Assembly (NCBI RefSeq): GCF_024505145.1 | Contig: NZ_JANIAA010000054.1 | Location: forward strand, 1-54,898 | Direction of reading: 5' to 3' | DNA from: Streptomyces rugosispiralis | GTDB lineage: Bacteria; Actinomycetota; Actinomycetes; Streptomycetales; Streptomycetaceae | DNA: 54,898 nucleotides | Part shown: piece after piece, positions 28,635-36,808 of the stretch | Position numbering within the stretch: position 1 is the first letter of the stretch | Layout: every line of letters begins with the position of its first letter | Position numbers and translations under genes: made by a program | The notes under the pieces: model-generated | Databases searched by the model: none | Told to the model about the DNA's origin: nothing | What the model saw: the letters and a program-made list of their open reading frames with translations, nothing else

Positions 28635-28903
28635 CTACCCCACGGAGGTGAACGGGTGCTCGCAGCGCTCACCCCGGGACATCTCCCCGCAACCGTGGTA
28701 GGTGAGCTGCTGGCGCAGGTCCAGGTAGCAGCGCAGCCGAACGCCGGGCTCGCCCGCGTCCCGGGTCGTGTACTCGCTGCTCGCCGTCGCCCACCGGTCG
28801 GCGAGCAGCTGCTGGAAGGCGAGCGTGGTGGCGTCGTCGGCGGCCGCGACGTCGACGACAACCAGGCCAGCCGGCTTACGTGCACTGCGTTAATCGGGTC
28901 CAT
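28635..28903 (-). CDS. DUF6207-like small protein with an apparent frameshift
   Basis: MDPINAVHV begins at an ATG (28903). Then, after a shift near 28877, KPAGLVVVDVAAADDATTLA and FQQLLADRWATASSEYTTRD with GEPGVRLRCYLDLRQQ follow, ending in a TAG at 28635. This matches the small DUF6207 family common in Streptomyces. Adding one base restores a continuous protein of about 89 residues. Function unknown. Confidence 0.6.
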
Positions 28904-29237
28904 GTACGGCACTACGCCGGGTGTCCCCGGGAAGATTCCGCCGCAGTGGTGTCTTCACCCGACCGAGTGGCAGGCCGTCAGAAGCCGTCGCCGCCTCAGT
29001 CCAGCCGCGCAGACATAAGGAAATCCCGCGCCGATCACAACATTCCGAGACGATCACTGAAATCGCACTTCAGGACCTCTCCAGCTTCTGCAGCTCCACA
29101 AACCCCCCAGCTCAGAGCCGCGCCACACCACGGCCAAAAATCCGGAAACGATCACCAGATCCCCAGCTCAGCGCCTCGCTCATGTAGTGATCGGCAACGG
29201 ATTTGTCAGACGCTGAAGATGGAGGCCCTGCGGTGGT
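28904..29237. other. region without a recognisable gene
   Basis: About 330 bases, noticeably less GC-rich than the surroundings (for example TCACAACATTCCGAGACG). Short ORFs only, no motifs. It lies between the DUF6207-like gene and an IS3 remnant and may be degraded mobile-element sequence. Confidence 0.4.
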
Positions 29238-29534
29238 TCACTTCGCCTCCTCGGCGAAATACTGGGCCGCCCGGGAGAGGGTCTCCTGCTACAGCTCCCG
29301 GTCGTCCTTGGCAGGCGGGCCGGCTCGGCTCACTCGTCCGCGGTCAACCTGTCGGAGGCCGCGTCCGCCCGGGTGTCGCGCCGCATTCGCGTTCGCGGTG
29401 TCTCCCGGTTCATCCCGAGTTCCGCGGCGACCGACTCGACGTCCGACCCGCGAGCGGACCAGCGTTTCCGCATCATGCTTGAACTCGTCGTCCTTCGGGG
29501 GACGCTCTACCTGGACTTCCCCTTGGAGGCTCAC
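29238..29534 (-). pseudogene. degraded IS3-family transposase OrfA
   Basis: Pieces in different minus-strand frames read in order as an IS3-type OrfA: PPKDDEFKHDAETLVRSR (opening), then SVAAELGMNRETPRTRMRRD (HTH), then KDDREL, a stop, and QETLSRAAQYFAEEAK (C-terminus, stop at 29238-29240). At least two frameshifts and an in-frame stop make it inactive. No OrfB follows. Confidence 0.6.
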
Positions 29535-29714
29535 TGGCCCGACCGTCAGGGGTTTCCGCGCTCAATGGGCAGCCCCATCCCGGACAGCGTCCGGGAGACG
29601 TGTTGTGTGGGCCGGGCTGCATGCGACGAGTCCGCGTAGGGCTGCGGCCATCCGACTCCATGACGATGGTCGCTGGCCTCCGCCGGTGAAACGACCAGAC
29701 CAAAGCTGTAATAA

Positions 29715-29752
29715 CAGGTTGTTCACCTGATGGTTCAAGTCTGTTACCTGAC
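29715..29752 (+). promoter_or_regulatory. candidate operator upstream of the first ABC operon
   Basis: CAGGT-TGTTC-ACCTG (29715-29729) is an inverted repeat, and ACCTGA occurs again 21 bases downstream (29746-29751), two helical turns away. It lies about 35-70 bases upstream of the first permease start. The GntR/UTRA regulator encoded in the operon is the obvious candidate to bind it. Pattern only. Confidence 0.4.
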
Positions 29753-29784
29753 GCGGCCACACGATGGTTTGTAACGTCAGGGCT

Positions 29785-30708
29785 GTGAGTACCACGACTG
29801 TTATGCCCCCGGATGAGAGACCAAGGCGTCTGCGGTTGCGCGAGGCCGGGGTGACTGCGGCGTTGCTGGGGCCGGCTTTTGTTTTCCTGGTCGCGTTCGT
29901 CGTGCTGCCCGTCCTGGCCGTTGGTGCCCTGGCGCTGCTGAACTTCGATCCGCTCAGCCAGGAGACGAGCTTCGCCGGCCTGGAGAACTGGCACCGCGTC
30001 CTGGCCAGCCCGGAGTTGTGGCAGGCGACCGGGAACACGCTCCTCTACACCGCTCTGACCGTGCCCGTCGAGGTCGGGGGCGGCTTGCTGATCGCGCTCG
30101 CCATCCGGGCCGCCGGCCGTGGCGCGGGGCTGTGGCGGACCGCCTACTTCGCACCGACGGCGGCCACGCTGGCCGCGATGTCGGTGGTCTGGCGGTGGCT
30201 GTTCTACCCGCATGTGGGTGTTTTCGACGAAACGCTCGGTCGGCTCGTCGGGCAGGACGGCTGGCTGAGTTCGACGACGCTGGCGCTGCCCGCGGTCGCG
30301 ATCGTCGGCAGCTGGGCGGGGATCGGGTCGTGCGTGGTGATGTTTCTGGCCGGACTGTCGAACGTGCCCGCCCACCTCGAGGACGCTGCCCGGATGGACC
30401 GGGCCGGTGCCTGGCACCGGTTCTGGTCGGTGACCTGGCCCGCGATCGGGCCGGCGACGACGTTTGCGCTGGTGATCACGACGCGTGACTCGCTGCGCGT
30501 GTACGACCAGGTCCGGGTGATGACCGACGGCGGGCCGCAGCAGAGCACCAGCACGCTGTCGTTCACCGCCTGGCAGCGCGGGGTGAGCTATCTCGACATC
30601 GGCGGCGGCTCGGTGGTCAACACGGTGTTGCTGGTGCTGGTCCTGATCACGGTTGCTGTGCAGCTGCGCCTGGGTGGGCGCCGCTGGGAGGAGGACGGAC
30701 GCAGATGA
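29785..30708 (+). CDS. carbohydrate-type ABC transporter permease 1
   Basis: A MalF/UgpA-like inner-membrane permease of about 307 residues with six hydrophobic helices. The cytoplasmic EAA loop is EDAARMDRAGAWHRFWSVTWP, which contacts the ATPase. A short basic N-terminus precedes the first helix (AALLGPAFVFLVAFVVLPV). I prefer the GTG at 29785, which has AGGG in front; an ATG at 29764 is in frame but lacks a ribosome site. First gene of an eight-gene operon; its stop overlaps the next start (ATGA). Confidence 0.85.
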   Translation: MSTTTVMPPDERPRRLRLREAGVTAALLGPAFVFLVAFVVLPVLAVGALALLNFDPLSQETSFAGLENWHRVLASPELWQATGNTLLYTALTVPVEVGGGLLIALAIRAAGRGAGLWRTAYFAPTAATLAAMSVVWRWLFYPHVGVFDETLGRLVGQDGWLSSTTLALPAVAIVGSWAGIGSCVVMFLAGLSNVPAHLEDAARMDRAGAWHRFWSVTWPAIGPATTFALVITTRDSLRVYDQVRVMTDGGPQQSTSTLSFTAWQRGVSYLDIGGGSVVNTVLLVLVLITVAVQLRLGGRRWEEDGRR

Positions 30709-31583
30709 GTACGACAGCGGTGACCGAAGTCCGCCCACGGCCCGCCCGCCGCTGGGCAGGCGATAAGCGCGGCATATGGGTTCGCTGGAGTTTGCGTGCC
30801 GGACTCGCCGCAGGTGCGGTGTTCATGCTGACCCCCTTCCTCCTCATGGCACTGGCCGCGGTCACCCCGGACCGTCGGCTCAAGCCCGGGTCGGTGAGCC
30901 TGTCGGGCTTCACGCTGGACAACTTCCGCCAGGCCTGGCATGACGTCGACTGGCCCGCGCTGTATCTGCATACGGTCGTGGTCGTCATCGTGGTGTTCGC
31001 CGCGCAGGTGCTGACCTCACTGCCGGCCGGGTACGCGCTGGCCCGGCTGCGGTTCCGCAACCGCCGTCTGTCGTTTTGGACGGTGATGCTCTGCCTGGCG
31101 ATACCGCCGCAAGTGACCGGCATTCCGGTGTTCTACGCGCTGTCCAAGGTGAACCTGCTGGACAGCTACACCGCGCTGGTGCTGCCGAGCGTGGGCAGCG
31201 CGTTCGGTATCTTCCTGTTCCGCCAGTTCGTGCTCTCCTTGCCGCAGAGCGTCTTCGACGCCGCGCGGCTGGACAGGGTCGGCCCGGTCGCGATGGTGTG
31301 GCGCATCGTGCTGCCCAACGTCAGGCCGGCGCTGGCGGCCTTCGCTGTGTTCACCGTGGTGGGGCACTGGAACGATCTGTACTGGCCCTCGATGCTGTTG
31401 CGCTCGGATCAGGTGGCCACGGTGCCCTACGGCATCGCGCGCTACGCCGCACCGGAGAGTCTCAGCACATACGGCACCCAGATGGCCGCGGCGACGCTGG
31501 CCACGCTACCGCTCCTGATCTTCTTCCTCCTCGTCCAGCGCCAGTTGGTGCGCGGCATCGCCCTCACCAACGGCGGCGAATGA
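30705..31583 (+). CDS. carbohydrate-type ABC transporter permease 2
   Basis: A MalG/UgpE-like permease of 292 residues. It has an N-terminal helix (AAGAVFMLTPFLLMALAAV), the EAA loop FDAARLDRVGPVAMVWRIVL then PNVRPAL, and WNDLYWPSMLL in the last extracellular part. It pairs with permease 1 to form the channel. The 4-base overlap upstream points to coupled translation. The transporter belongs to the CUT1 type, importing sugars, sugar phosphates or related polyols. Confidence 0.87.
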   Translation: MSTTAVTEVRPRPARRWAGDKRGIWVRWSLRAGLAAGAVFMLTPFLLMALAAVTPDRRLKPGSVSLSGFTLDNFRQAWHDVDWPALYLHTVVVVIVVFAAQVLTSLPAGYALARLRFRNRRLSFWTVMLCLAIPPQVTGIPVFYALSKVNLLDSYTALVLPSVGSAFGIFLFRQFVLSLPQSVFDAARLDRVGPVAMVWRIVLPNVRPALAAFAVFTVVGHWNDLYWPSMLLRSDQVATVPYGIARYAAPESLSTYGTQMAAATLATLPLLIFFLLVQRQLVRGIALTNGGE

Positions 31584-31617
31584 ATCCCGCGCCCACCCCA
31601 CTCGAAACGGAATCCCG

Positions 31618-32913
31618 ATGAACGTCACGCTCACCCGGCGGCACGCCCTGATGGGGGCGCTCGCCGTCGCTGCCGCGGGCACGGCCACCGCCTGCGGCAG
31701 CGGTAGCAGTGCCGGCAACACCGACGCCAAGACGATCAACCTGCTCACCTCTTCGGATCCCAAGATCGTGAACAACGTCAAGCGCACTCTTGGGCCGGAG
31801 TTCACCCGCCGGACCGGCATCACAGTGAAGATCGAGCAGGCCGGGCCGGCGTGGACCGAGGTCGACACCCGTCTGCAGGCGGATCTCACCGCGGGCCACC
31901 GGCCGGACGTCGTGCTCGTGGGCATCAACTCGGTGCGTACTTATGCTGATAGCAAGCTCGCACAGCCACTGGACGATCTCATGGCGCGGGCGAAGTTCGA
32001 CACCTCGCAGTACTCGCCCTCCTTGCTGAACGTCGGCAGGTTCGGTGGCCGGACGATGGGAGTGCCCTACTCCGTCAGCACGCTCGTGCTGTACCTCAAC
32101 GTGGACGTGCTGCGCAAAGCCGGCCTCGACCCGGACCGGGCACCGGCCACGTTGAGTGAGCTGAAGGCATACGCGGCCAAGATCGTCAGCAGCAAGGCCG
32201 CCCGGTACGGAGTCGCCTGGGCCTACAGCACCGATTCGAACTGGGCGCTGCAGGCCATGCTCGATTCCGCGGGCGGGTCGATGATGGACCCGGCCGAGAA
32301 GCACGTGACGGTCAACCAGCAGCCCATGGTGCGACTGCTGCGGTACTGGCGGGATCTCGTCAAGGACGGCACCAGCACCGTCATCACGTCGGCCGATCTG
32401 ACGGCGGCCTTCCTCCGGGGTGACGTCGGCATGATGCTGCAGAGCTCATCACAGAGCACCGCTGTCGCCGCCGGCGCGTCGTTCCCGATCCGTATAGACG
32501 TCCTGCCGGTACCCGACGGCGGCCGCCGCCGCACGCCGCCCGGCGGTGGAGCCGCGATGATCTTCGCCAGAGACGAGAAGGTACAGGACTCGGCGTGGAA
32601 GGTGGTCCAGGAGCTGATCGGGCCTGCCGGGCAGACGCAACTGGTGAAGACGTCCGGCTACACGTCGGTCAACCAGCAGGCTCTCGCCGATCCGCGCTAT
32701 CTGGGAGACCTGTTGCGCAAGGAGCCGCTGCGCTCCGCGGGTGTTGCCGAGATCAAGACGCTAGTGCCCTGGTATCAGTTTCCTGGCGCACACGCGGTCG
32801 AAGCGCAGAAGCAGCTTCAGAACGCGGTCGTCGCGGCGATGAGCGGGACGAAGCCAGTTCAGAAGGCACTGGATGACGCGGCCCAGTCCATCTCCGGTCT
32901 CCTCACGCGGTGA
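31618..32913 (+). CDS. extracellular solute-binding lipoprotein
   Basis: A 431-residue family 1 binding protein. The signal peptide has a twin-Arg TRRHALMG followed by a hydrophobic stretch and a lipobox ending at Cys26 (TATAC-GSGSS), so the mature protein is likely lipid-anchored outside the membrane, perhaps through the Tat route. INLLTSSDPKIVNNVKRTLG and GVPYSVSTLVLYLNVDVLRK are typical of the family. It delivers the ligand to the two permeases. The ligand is unknown. The following ATPase start overlaps its stop. Confidence 0.88.
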   Translation: MNVTLTRRHALMGALAVAAAGTATACGSGSSAGNTDAKTINLLTSSDPKIVNNVKRTLGPEFTRRTGITVKIEQAGPAWTEVDTRLQADLTAGHRPDVVLVGINSVRTYADSKLAQPLDDLMARAKFDTSQYSPSLLNVGRFGGRTMGVPYSVSTLVLYLNVDVLRKAGLDPDRAPATLSELKAYAAKIVSSKAARYGVAWAYSTDSNWALQAMLDSAGGSMMDPAEKHVTVNQQPMVRLLRYWRDLVKDGTSTVITSADLTAAFLRGDVGMMLQSSSQSTAVAAGASFPIRIDVLPVPDGGRRRTPPGGGAAMIFARDEKVQDSAWKVVQELIGPAGQTQLVKTSGYTSVNQQALADPRYLGDLLRKEPLRSAGVAEIKTLVPWYQFPGAHAVEAQKQLQNAVVAAMSGTKPVQKALDDAAQSISGLLTR

Positions 32914-34052
32914 AGCGGGTGCCCATGACCATGACGACAGTGAGCGGCGAGCAGGCCGAGCAAGTGTCCTCCAGCTGGTCGGTCGGCGTCGAGGCGATGA
33001 CGAAGGTCTACCCCGGTGGCAGACGCGCGCTCGATGGGGTGGAGCTGGCGGTCAAGCCGGGGACGTTCGTCGTCTTGCTCGGCCCCTCGGGGTGCGGCAA
33101 GACGACCCTGCTGCGTTGCATCGCCGGCCTGGAGCGGATTTCCGCGGGCCGAGTGTTGATCGGCGGCGACGAGGTGACCCACCGGGAGCCGGGTGACCGG
33201 GGTGTCGCGATGGTCTTCCAGAACTACGCCCTCTACCCGACGAAGACCGTGCTGGAGAACATCGAATATCCCTTGCGCATGGCCAAGGTCCCACGCCAAG
33301 CCCGCCGCCAGCGGGCGCGTGAGATGACCGAGCTGCTACGTCTTGGGCCAGTGATGGGATCGAGGCCCGCCCAGCTCTCCGGCGGACAGCGACAGCGCGT
33401 CGGTATCGGACGGGCCCTGGTACGCGAACCAGACGTGCTCCTGATGGACGAGCCACTGTCCAATATCGACGCCGAATTGCGCGGTGAGCTCCGAGCGGAA
33501 ATCCGGCGCCTGCAGCGCCGCAGCAGTACAACCACCTTCTACGTCACGCATGACCAGGCCGAAGCTCTCGCCCTCGCGGACCGACTGGTGGTGATGCGCG
33601 ACGGGCGGATCGAGCAAGACGGCCCGCCCGAGCAGGTCTACCAGGAACCGGCCACCCGGTTCGTCGCCTCCTTCCTCGGCGGCATGAACATGCTCGACCT
33701 GACAGGGTCACAAGCCGTCCTGCCCGCACAACTGCGCGCCACGCTTGCCGAGGACCGGCTCGGCTGGCTCGGAGTCCGGCCAGAAGACCTCCGGGTGGTG
33801 GCCCGCCCCGAGGAGGCCACCGGCGCGGAACTCGTGCTGCACGGCACTGTCGAGGGAAACGAACTGCTGGGCCGCGAACGGCTCATGCACTTCCGCACCC
33901 AGGGTGACCAGCGCGCCCGGGTACGGATCCACGCCGACCAGACCGTGCCCGCACAGATCACGGTCGTCGCGAACAGCGCGGACCTCCACCTCTTCGACAC
34001 CGCGGGCCGACGGCTGTCGGGGACACTCCCGCTGTCGAGCGGATCACGATAG
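32910..34052 (+). CDS. ABC transporter ATP-binding protein (UgpC/MsiK-like)
   Basis: A 380-residue ATPase: Walker A GPSGCGKT (58-65), Q-loop FQNYALYPTK, signature LSGGQRQR, Walker B VLLMDEP and the His-loop YVTHDQAEAL. A C-terminal OB-fold/TOBE region follows (GVRPEDLRVV). A dedicated ATPase is unusual because many Streptomyces sugar importers share one MsiK; this cluster carries its own. The GTG at 32910 overlaps the upstream stop; an ATG at 32925 is an alternative start. Confidence 0.9.
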   Translation: MKRVPMTMTTVSGEQAEQVSSSWSVGVEAMTKVYPGGRRALDGVELAVKPGTFVVLLGPSGCGKTTLLRCIAGLERISAGRVLIGGDEVTHREPGDRGVAMVFQNYALYPTKTVLENIEYPLRMAKVPRQARRQRAREMTELLRLGPVMGSRPAQLSGGQRQRVGIGRALVREPDVLLMDEPLSNIDAELRGELRAEIRRLQRRSSTTTFYVTHDQAEALALADRLVVMRDGRIEQDGPPEQVYQEPATRFVASFLGGMNMLDLTGSQAVLPAQLRATLAEDRLGWLGVRPEDLRVVARPEEATGAELVLHGTVEGNELLGRERLMHFRTQGDQRARVRIHADQTVPAQITVVANSADLHLFDTAGRRLSGTLPLSSGSR

Positions 34053-34063
34053 GAGAAATATCG

Positions 34064-34822
34064 ATGTTGAACGGGGCCGTGCCGAACTATCTCGCGCTGG
34101 CCGACTTGCTCGAGACCTCGATCGCCACCATGAAGGGCGGTGACCGGCTGCCGAGCGAGAACGAGCTCGCAACGCTGCACGGAGTGAGCCGGGTGACCAC
34201 CCGCGCGGCTCTCCAGGAACTGGAGCGCAGGCACCTGGTGCGGCGCAGCAAGGGCTCCGGCACGTACGTGGCCCTGCGACTGGTGTTCACCATCAGGCCC
34301 GACCTGCCACCGAGCTGGAGCCAGACGGTTCGCCGCGCGGGCGGCGAACCGTCGGTGAAGTCGGTGGACGCCGTCCTCACACAACCCGATCCCGAGACCC
34401 GCGAGCGGCTCGAACTGGGCCCCAGCGACAAGGTCGTCCGGCTGCACCGCATCGGCCTGGTCAACGGCCTGGTCGCCAACACCACGCTGACCTGCCTGCC
34501 GGCCGATCTCGCACCGGGCTTCCGTGACCTCCTCGCCACCGGTGGCTCGCTCCACACCATCCTGACCAGCCTCGGCTACCACCCCCAGCGTGAGTGGACG
34601 CGCGTCGACATGCAGGTCCCGGACGAGGAAATGGCGACCGACCTCGAACTGGAGGGCCGGCCCCGAGTCTGGGGCCTGACCAGCCTGGTCGTAGACGGGC
34701 AAGACGGCCGACCCCTCGAGTTCGGTCGCGGCTGGCACAGGCCGGACGTATTCGACATGCGCATGGAGTACCAGAGCAAGCGCCGCACTCATCGTGCGGG
34801 CGCACCAGAAACAAGGAGCTGA
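34064..34822 (+). CDS. GntR family regulator with UTRA domain (PhnF/HutC type)
   Basis: A 252-residue regulator. The winged HTH reads RLPSENELATLHGVSRVTTRAALQELE (about 28-54), followed by a UTRA effector domain ending FGRGWHRPDVFDMRMEYQ. UTRA domains bind small ligands, often sugar phosphates or phosphonate-type compounds. It lies inside the operon 11 bases after the ATPase with GGAGAAA as ribosome site. It probably controls the operon through the site near 29715-29752 (inference). Its 3' end is duplicated at about 35956-36103. Confidence 0.9.
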   Translation: MLNGAVPNYLALADLLETSIATMKGGDRLPSENELATLHGVSRVTTRAALQELERRHLVRRSKGSGTYVALRLVFTIRPDLPPSWSQTVRRAGGEPSVKSVDAVLTQPDPETRERLELGPSDKVVRLHRIGLVNGLVANTTLTCLPADLAPGFRDLLATGGSLHTILTSLGYHPQREWTRVDMQVPDEEMATDLELEGRPRVWGLTSLVVDGQDGRPLEFGRGWHRPDVFDMRMEYQSKRRTHRAGAPETRS

Positions 34823-34823
34823 C

Positions 34824-35747
34824 ATGAAAACCACCCGTCCGACGGCAGGCCGCAGCGCCCCGCCCACGCTCGACACGCACGCGATCCACGACGGGCTGCG
34901 GGAGGCCGCCGAACGCATCGGCCTGACCGCGGCCGAGCTGGAGGCACCCACGGTGCAGCAGACGGTGCTCGAAGAGTTGACGCAGGCGGTGCCCGCACTG
35001 GCGGACCTCACCCGACAGGCCGGCCAGCAGCTTGACGTCCACGGCGCGGTCCGCTTTACCGGCCTGCCCGTGGCCTCCGATGTCGCGCTGATTGGCCTGC
35101 TCGCGGCGTTCGGGCAGCCGACGAGCCGGGGGAATGGCGCTCCCGCTGAGCGCCTCGTCTATGAGGTCGCCCCCGACGATGTCGCCACGGGGCCGACGAA
35201 CCTGTCCAAAGGGCGCGCCGCCCAGAAGCCGCACACTGACTCGCCCGTCCAGCACCGGCCCCACGAGTTCCTGGCACTGGCGTGCGTGACCGGCGACCCC
35301 ACCGGCGGCGGACTGTCCACCGTGGCCCGAGCCGACGACGTGGCAGCCGCGCTCGATGCACGCGACGGGGGCGCGACGACGGCACTGCTGCGAGAGGAGA
35401 AATTTCCCTTCCTGGACACACCGCTGGGCCTGAACAAACCGCCGGTGATCGCGCCCGTCCTGCGGCGGACCTCCGAGGGGCAATGGCGGGTACGGTTCCG
35501 GCACGACGCGCTCGTCGCGGGCTTCCAGCGCCATCCCGACGTCGCCGGCGCCGCACATCGCGAGGCTGTGGACGCGTTCACCACCATGGCTACCGACCCG
35601 GCATTGACCGCGACCTTCCAGTTGGCCCCCGGTGACATGGTCCTTCTCGACAACACCCGTGTGATGCACGGACGCACCGAGATCACCGGCACCGCGGAGC
35701 GACGGCTGAAGCGGATAAAGCTGTTCGGCGAGGGCCGCGCCACATGA
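34824..35747 (+). CDS. TauD/CAS-like Fe(II)/2-oxoglutarate dioxygenase
   Basis: A 307-residue dioxygenase-type protein. The iron ligands are H137-x-D139 (QKPHTDSP) and distal H282 (VMHGRTEI), with R284 or a nearby Arg fitting for 2-oxoglutarate. TauD-type enzymes cleave sulfonates by hydroxylation at the C-S carbon, while clavaminate synthase-like ones hydroxylate amino acids; the sequence does not decide. It follows the GntR gene by one base after AAGGAG. Both ends are duplicated in the remnant at 36104-36199. Confidence 0.82.
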   Translation: MKTTRPTAGRSAPPTLDTHAIHDGLREAAERIGLTAAELEAPTVQQTVLEELTQAVPALADLTRQAGQQLDVHGAVRFTGLPVASDVALIGLLAAFGQPTSRGNGAPAERLVYEVAPDDVATGPTNLSKGRAAQKPHTDSPVQHRPHEFLALACVTGDPTGGGLSTVARADDVAAALDARDGGATTALLREEKFPFLDTPLGLNKPPVIAPVLRRTSEGQWRVRFRHDALVAGFQRHPDVAGAAHREAVDAFTTMATDPALTATFQLAPGDMVLLDNTRVMHGRTEITGTAERRLKRIKLFGEGRAT

Positions 35748-35950
35748 CGCCGGCGGCAGGTGAACCCACAAGATCGTCGACCTGCTCGACGTAGGTGGGC
35801 TGATTGTCTTCGGCGACCTCACCCCGCCCGGCGGTCCGACTCTGCTGGACAACGAAGAGGACAAGCGGCGGTTCGTCTTCGGACATCCACGGCTGCGGGG
35901 CATCGAAGTGCCGTGTCCGGGGAGTCGAGGGTCCTCGTGGCCGCGCCCTC
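35744..35950 (+). pseudogene. deleted copy of the methyltransferase gene
   Basis: It starts exactly like the intact methyltransferase at 36197 (ACG-CCG-GCG-GCA-GGT-GAA-CCC) and overlaps the dioxygenase stop as ATGA. After about 27 bases it jumps to the 3' third (ATCGTCGACCTGCTCGAC, near 36625 in the intact gene). About 440 bases are missing, and the remaining sequence matches the intact 3' end closely (GGCGGTCCGACTCTGCTGG). It is part of a tandem duplication in which this copy lost the gene. Confidence 0.75.
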
Positions 35951-35952
35951 CG

Positions 35953-36199
35953 GTCCTGGGCCTGACGAGCCTAGATAGGCACGCCCACCGTCCCGTCGAC
36001 TACGGCCGCGGTTGGAACAGGCCAGACGTGTTCGACATGCGCATGAAGTACCAGAACAAGCGCCGCACTCATCGTGCGGACGCACCGGAAACAAGGAGCT
36101 GACATGGAATCCACCCGTTCTGCGGCAGATCGCAGCGTTCCACCCGCGCTCGACGCGGCTGAAGCGAATGAGGCTGTTCGGCAAGGGGTGTGCGGCGTG
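35953..36199 (+). pseudogene. duplicated 3' end of the GntR gene and internally deleted dioxygenase gene
   Basis: From about 35956 to 36103 the DNA repeats the last part of the GntR gene (GTGTTCGACATGCGCATGAA corresponds to 34745-34770), ending in the same ACAAGGAGCTGACATG. A dioxygenase start (GAATCCACCCGTTC) then runs only to about 36158 and joins directly to the dioxygenase 3' end (GCGGCTGAAGCGAATGAGGC, compare 35705). Almost the whole catalytic domain is missing. The intact methyltransferase begins at its end. Confidence 0.75.
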
Positions 36200-36808
36200 A
36201 CGGCGGCAGGTGAACCCATACGCCTCGCCGGTGCGCTCGAGCTCGCCGCGCGGTTCGATCTGCCTCCCGTGCGGCCCGAGAACAGGATCCCGACGTCCTG
36301 CCTGCCCGGGGTCGGCCGACTGCTGGCGACGCTCGCCGCGAGCACGAGCGTGCGACCGGAGGCTGTTGTCCTGGAACTCGGTACAGGAGCGGGCGTCGGC
36401 ACGGCCTGGCTGACACACGGCCTGGCTCCGGGCGCGCGGCTGATCACGGTCGAGGCCGAAGCCGAGCGGGCCGCCGCGGTCGGCGCCCTGTTCGCCGGGG
36501 AGCCCCGGGTGAGCGTGGTCCACAGCGACTGGCACACGGTCGAACCCCCGAGTGGCGGTGCGTGCCTGCTGTTCGCCGACGCCGGGCTGCGCCGCGAGAT
36601 CCACCCACCGGCTTGGGACGCGATCGTCGACCTGCTCGACATCGGTGGGCTGATTGTCTTCGACGACCTCACCCCGCCCGGCGGTCCGACTCTGCTGGAC
36701 AACGAAGAGGACAAGCGGCGGTTCGTCTTCGGGCATCCACGGCTGCGGGGCGTCGAAGTAGCCGTGTCCGGGGAGTCGAGCGTCCTGGTGGCCGCGCGCC
36801 ATGCATGA
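36197..36808 (+). CDS. SAM-dependent methyltransferase (O-methyltransferase-like)
   Basis: A 203-residue class I methyltransferase starting at a GTG (36197) that overlaps the TGA of the dioxygenase remnant. VLELGTGAGVGTAWL is SAM motif I; ITVEAEAERAAAV gives the acidic end of beta-2, and DAIVDLLDIGGLIVFDDLTP resembles motif IV and V. Its acceptor is unknown. The start is supported by the equivalent junction in the other copy (ATGACGCCGGCGG at 35744). It ends inside the first codons of the ComB-like gene. Confidence 0.8.
   Translation: MTAAGEPIRLAGALELAARFDLPPVRPENRIPTSCLPGVGRLLATLAASTSVRPEAVVLELGTGAGVGTAWLTHGLAPGARLITVEAEAERAAAVGALFAGEPRVSVVHSDWHTVEPPSGGACLLFADAGLRREIHPPAWDAIVDLLDIGGLIVFDDLTPPGGPTLLDNEEDKRRFVFGHPRLRGVEVAVSGESSVLVAARHA

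Noticed and set aside
29473..30738. A long minus-strand frame opposite the first permease gene
   Set aside because: The plus strand encodes a clear MalF-type permease with an EAA loop. The minus frame is His/Gln/Arg-rich shadow sequence.
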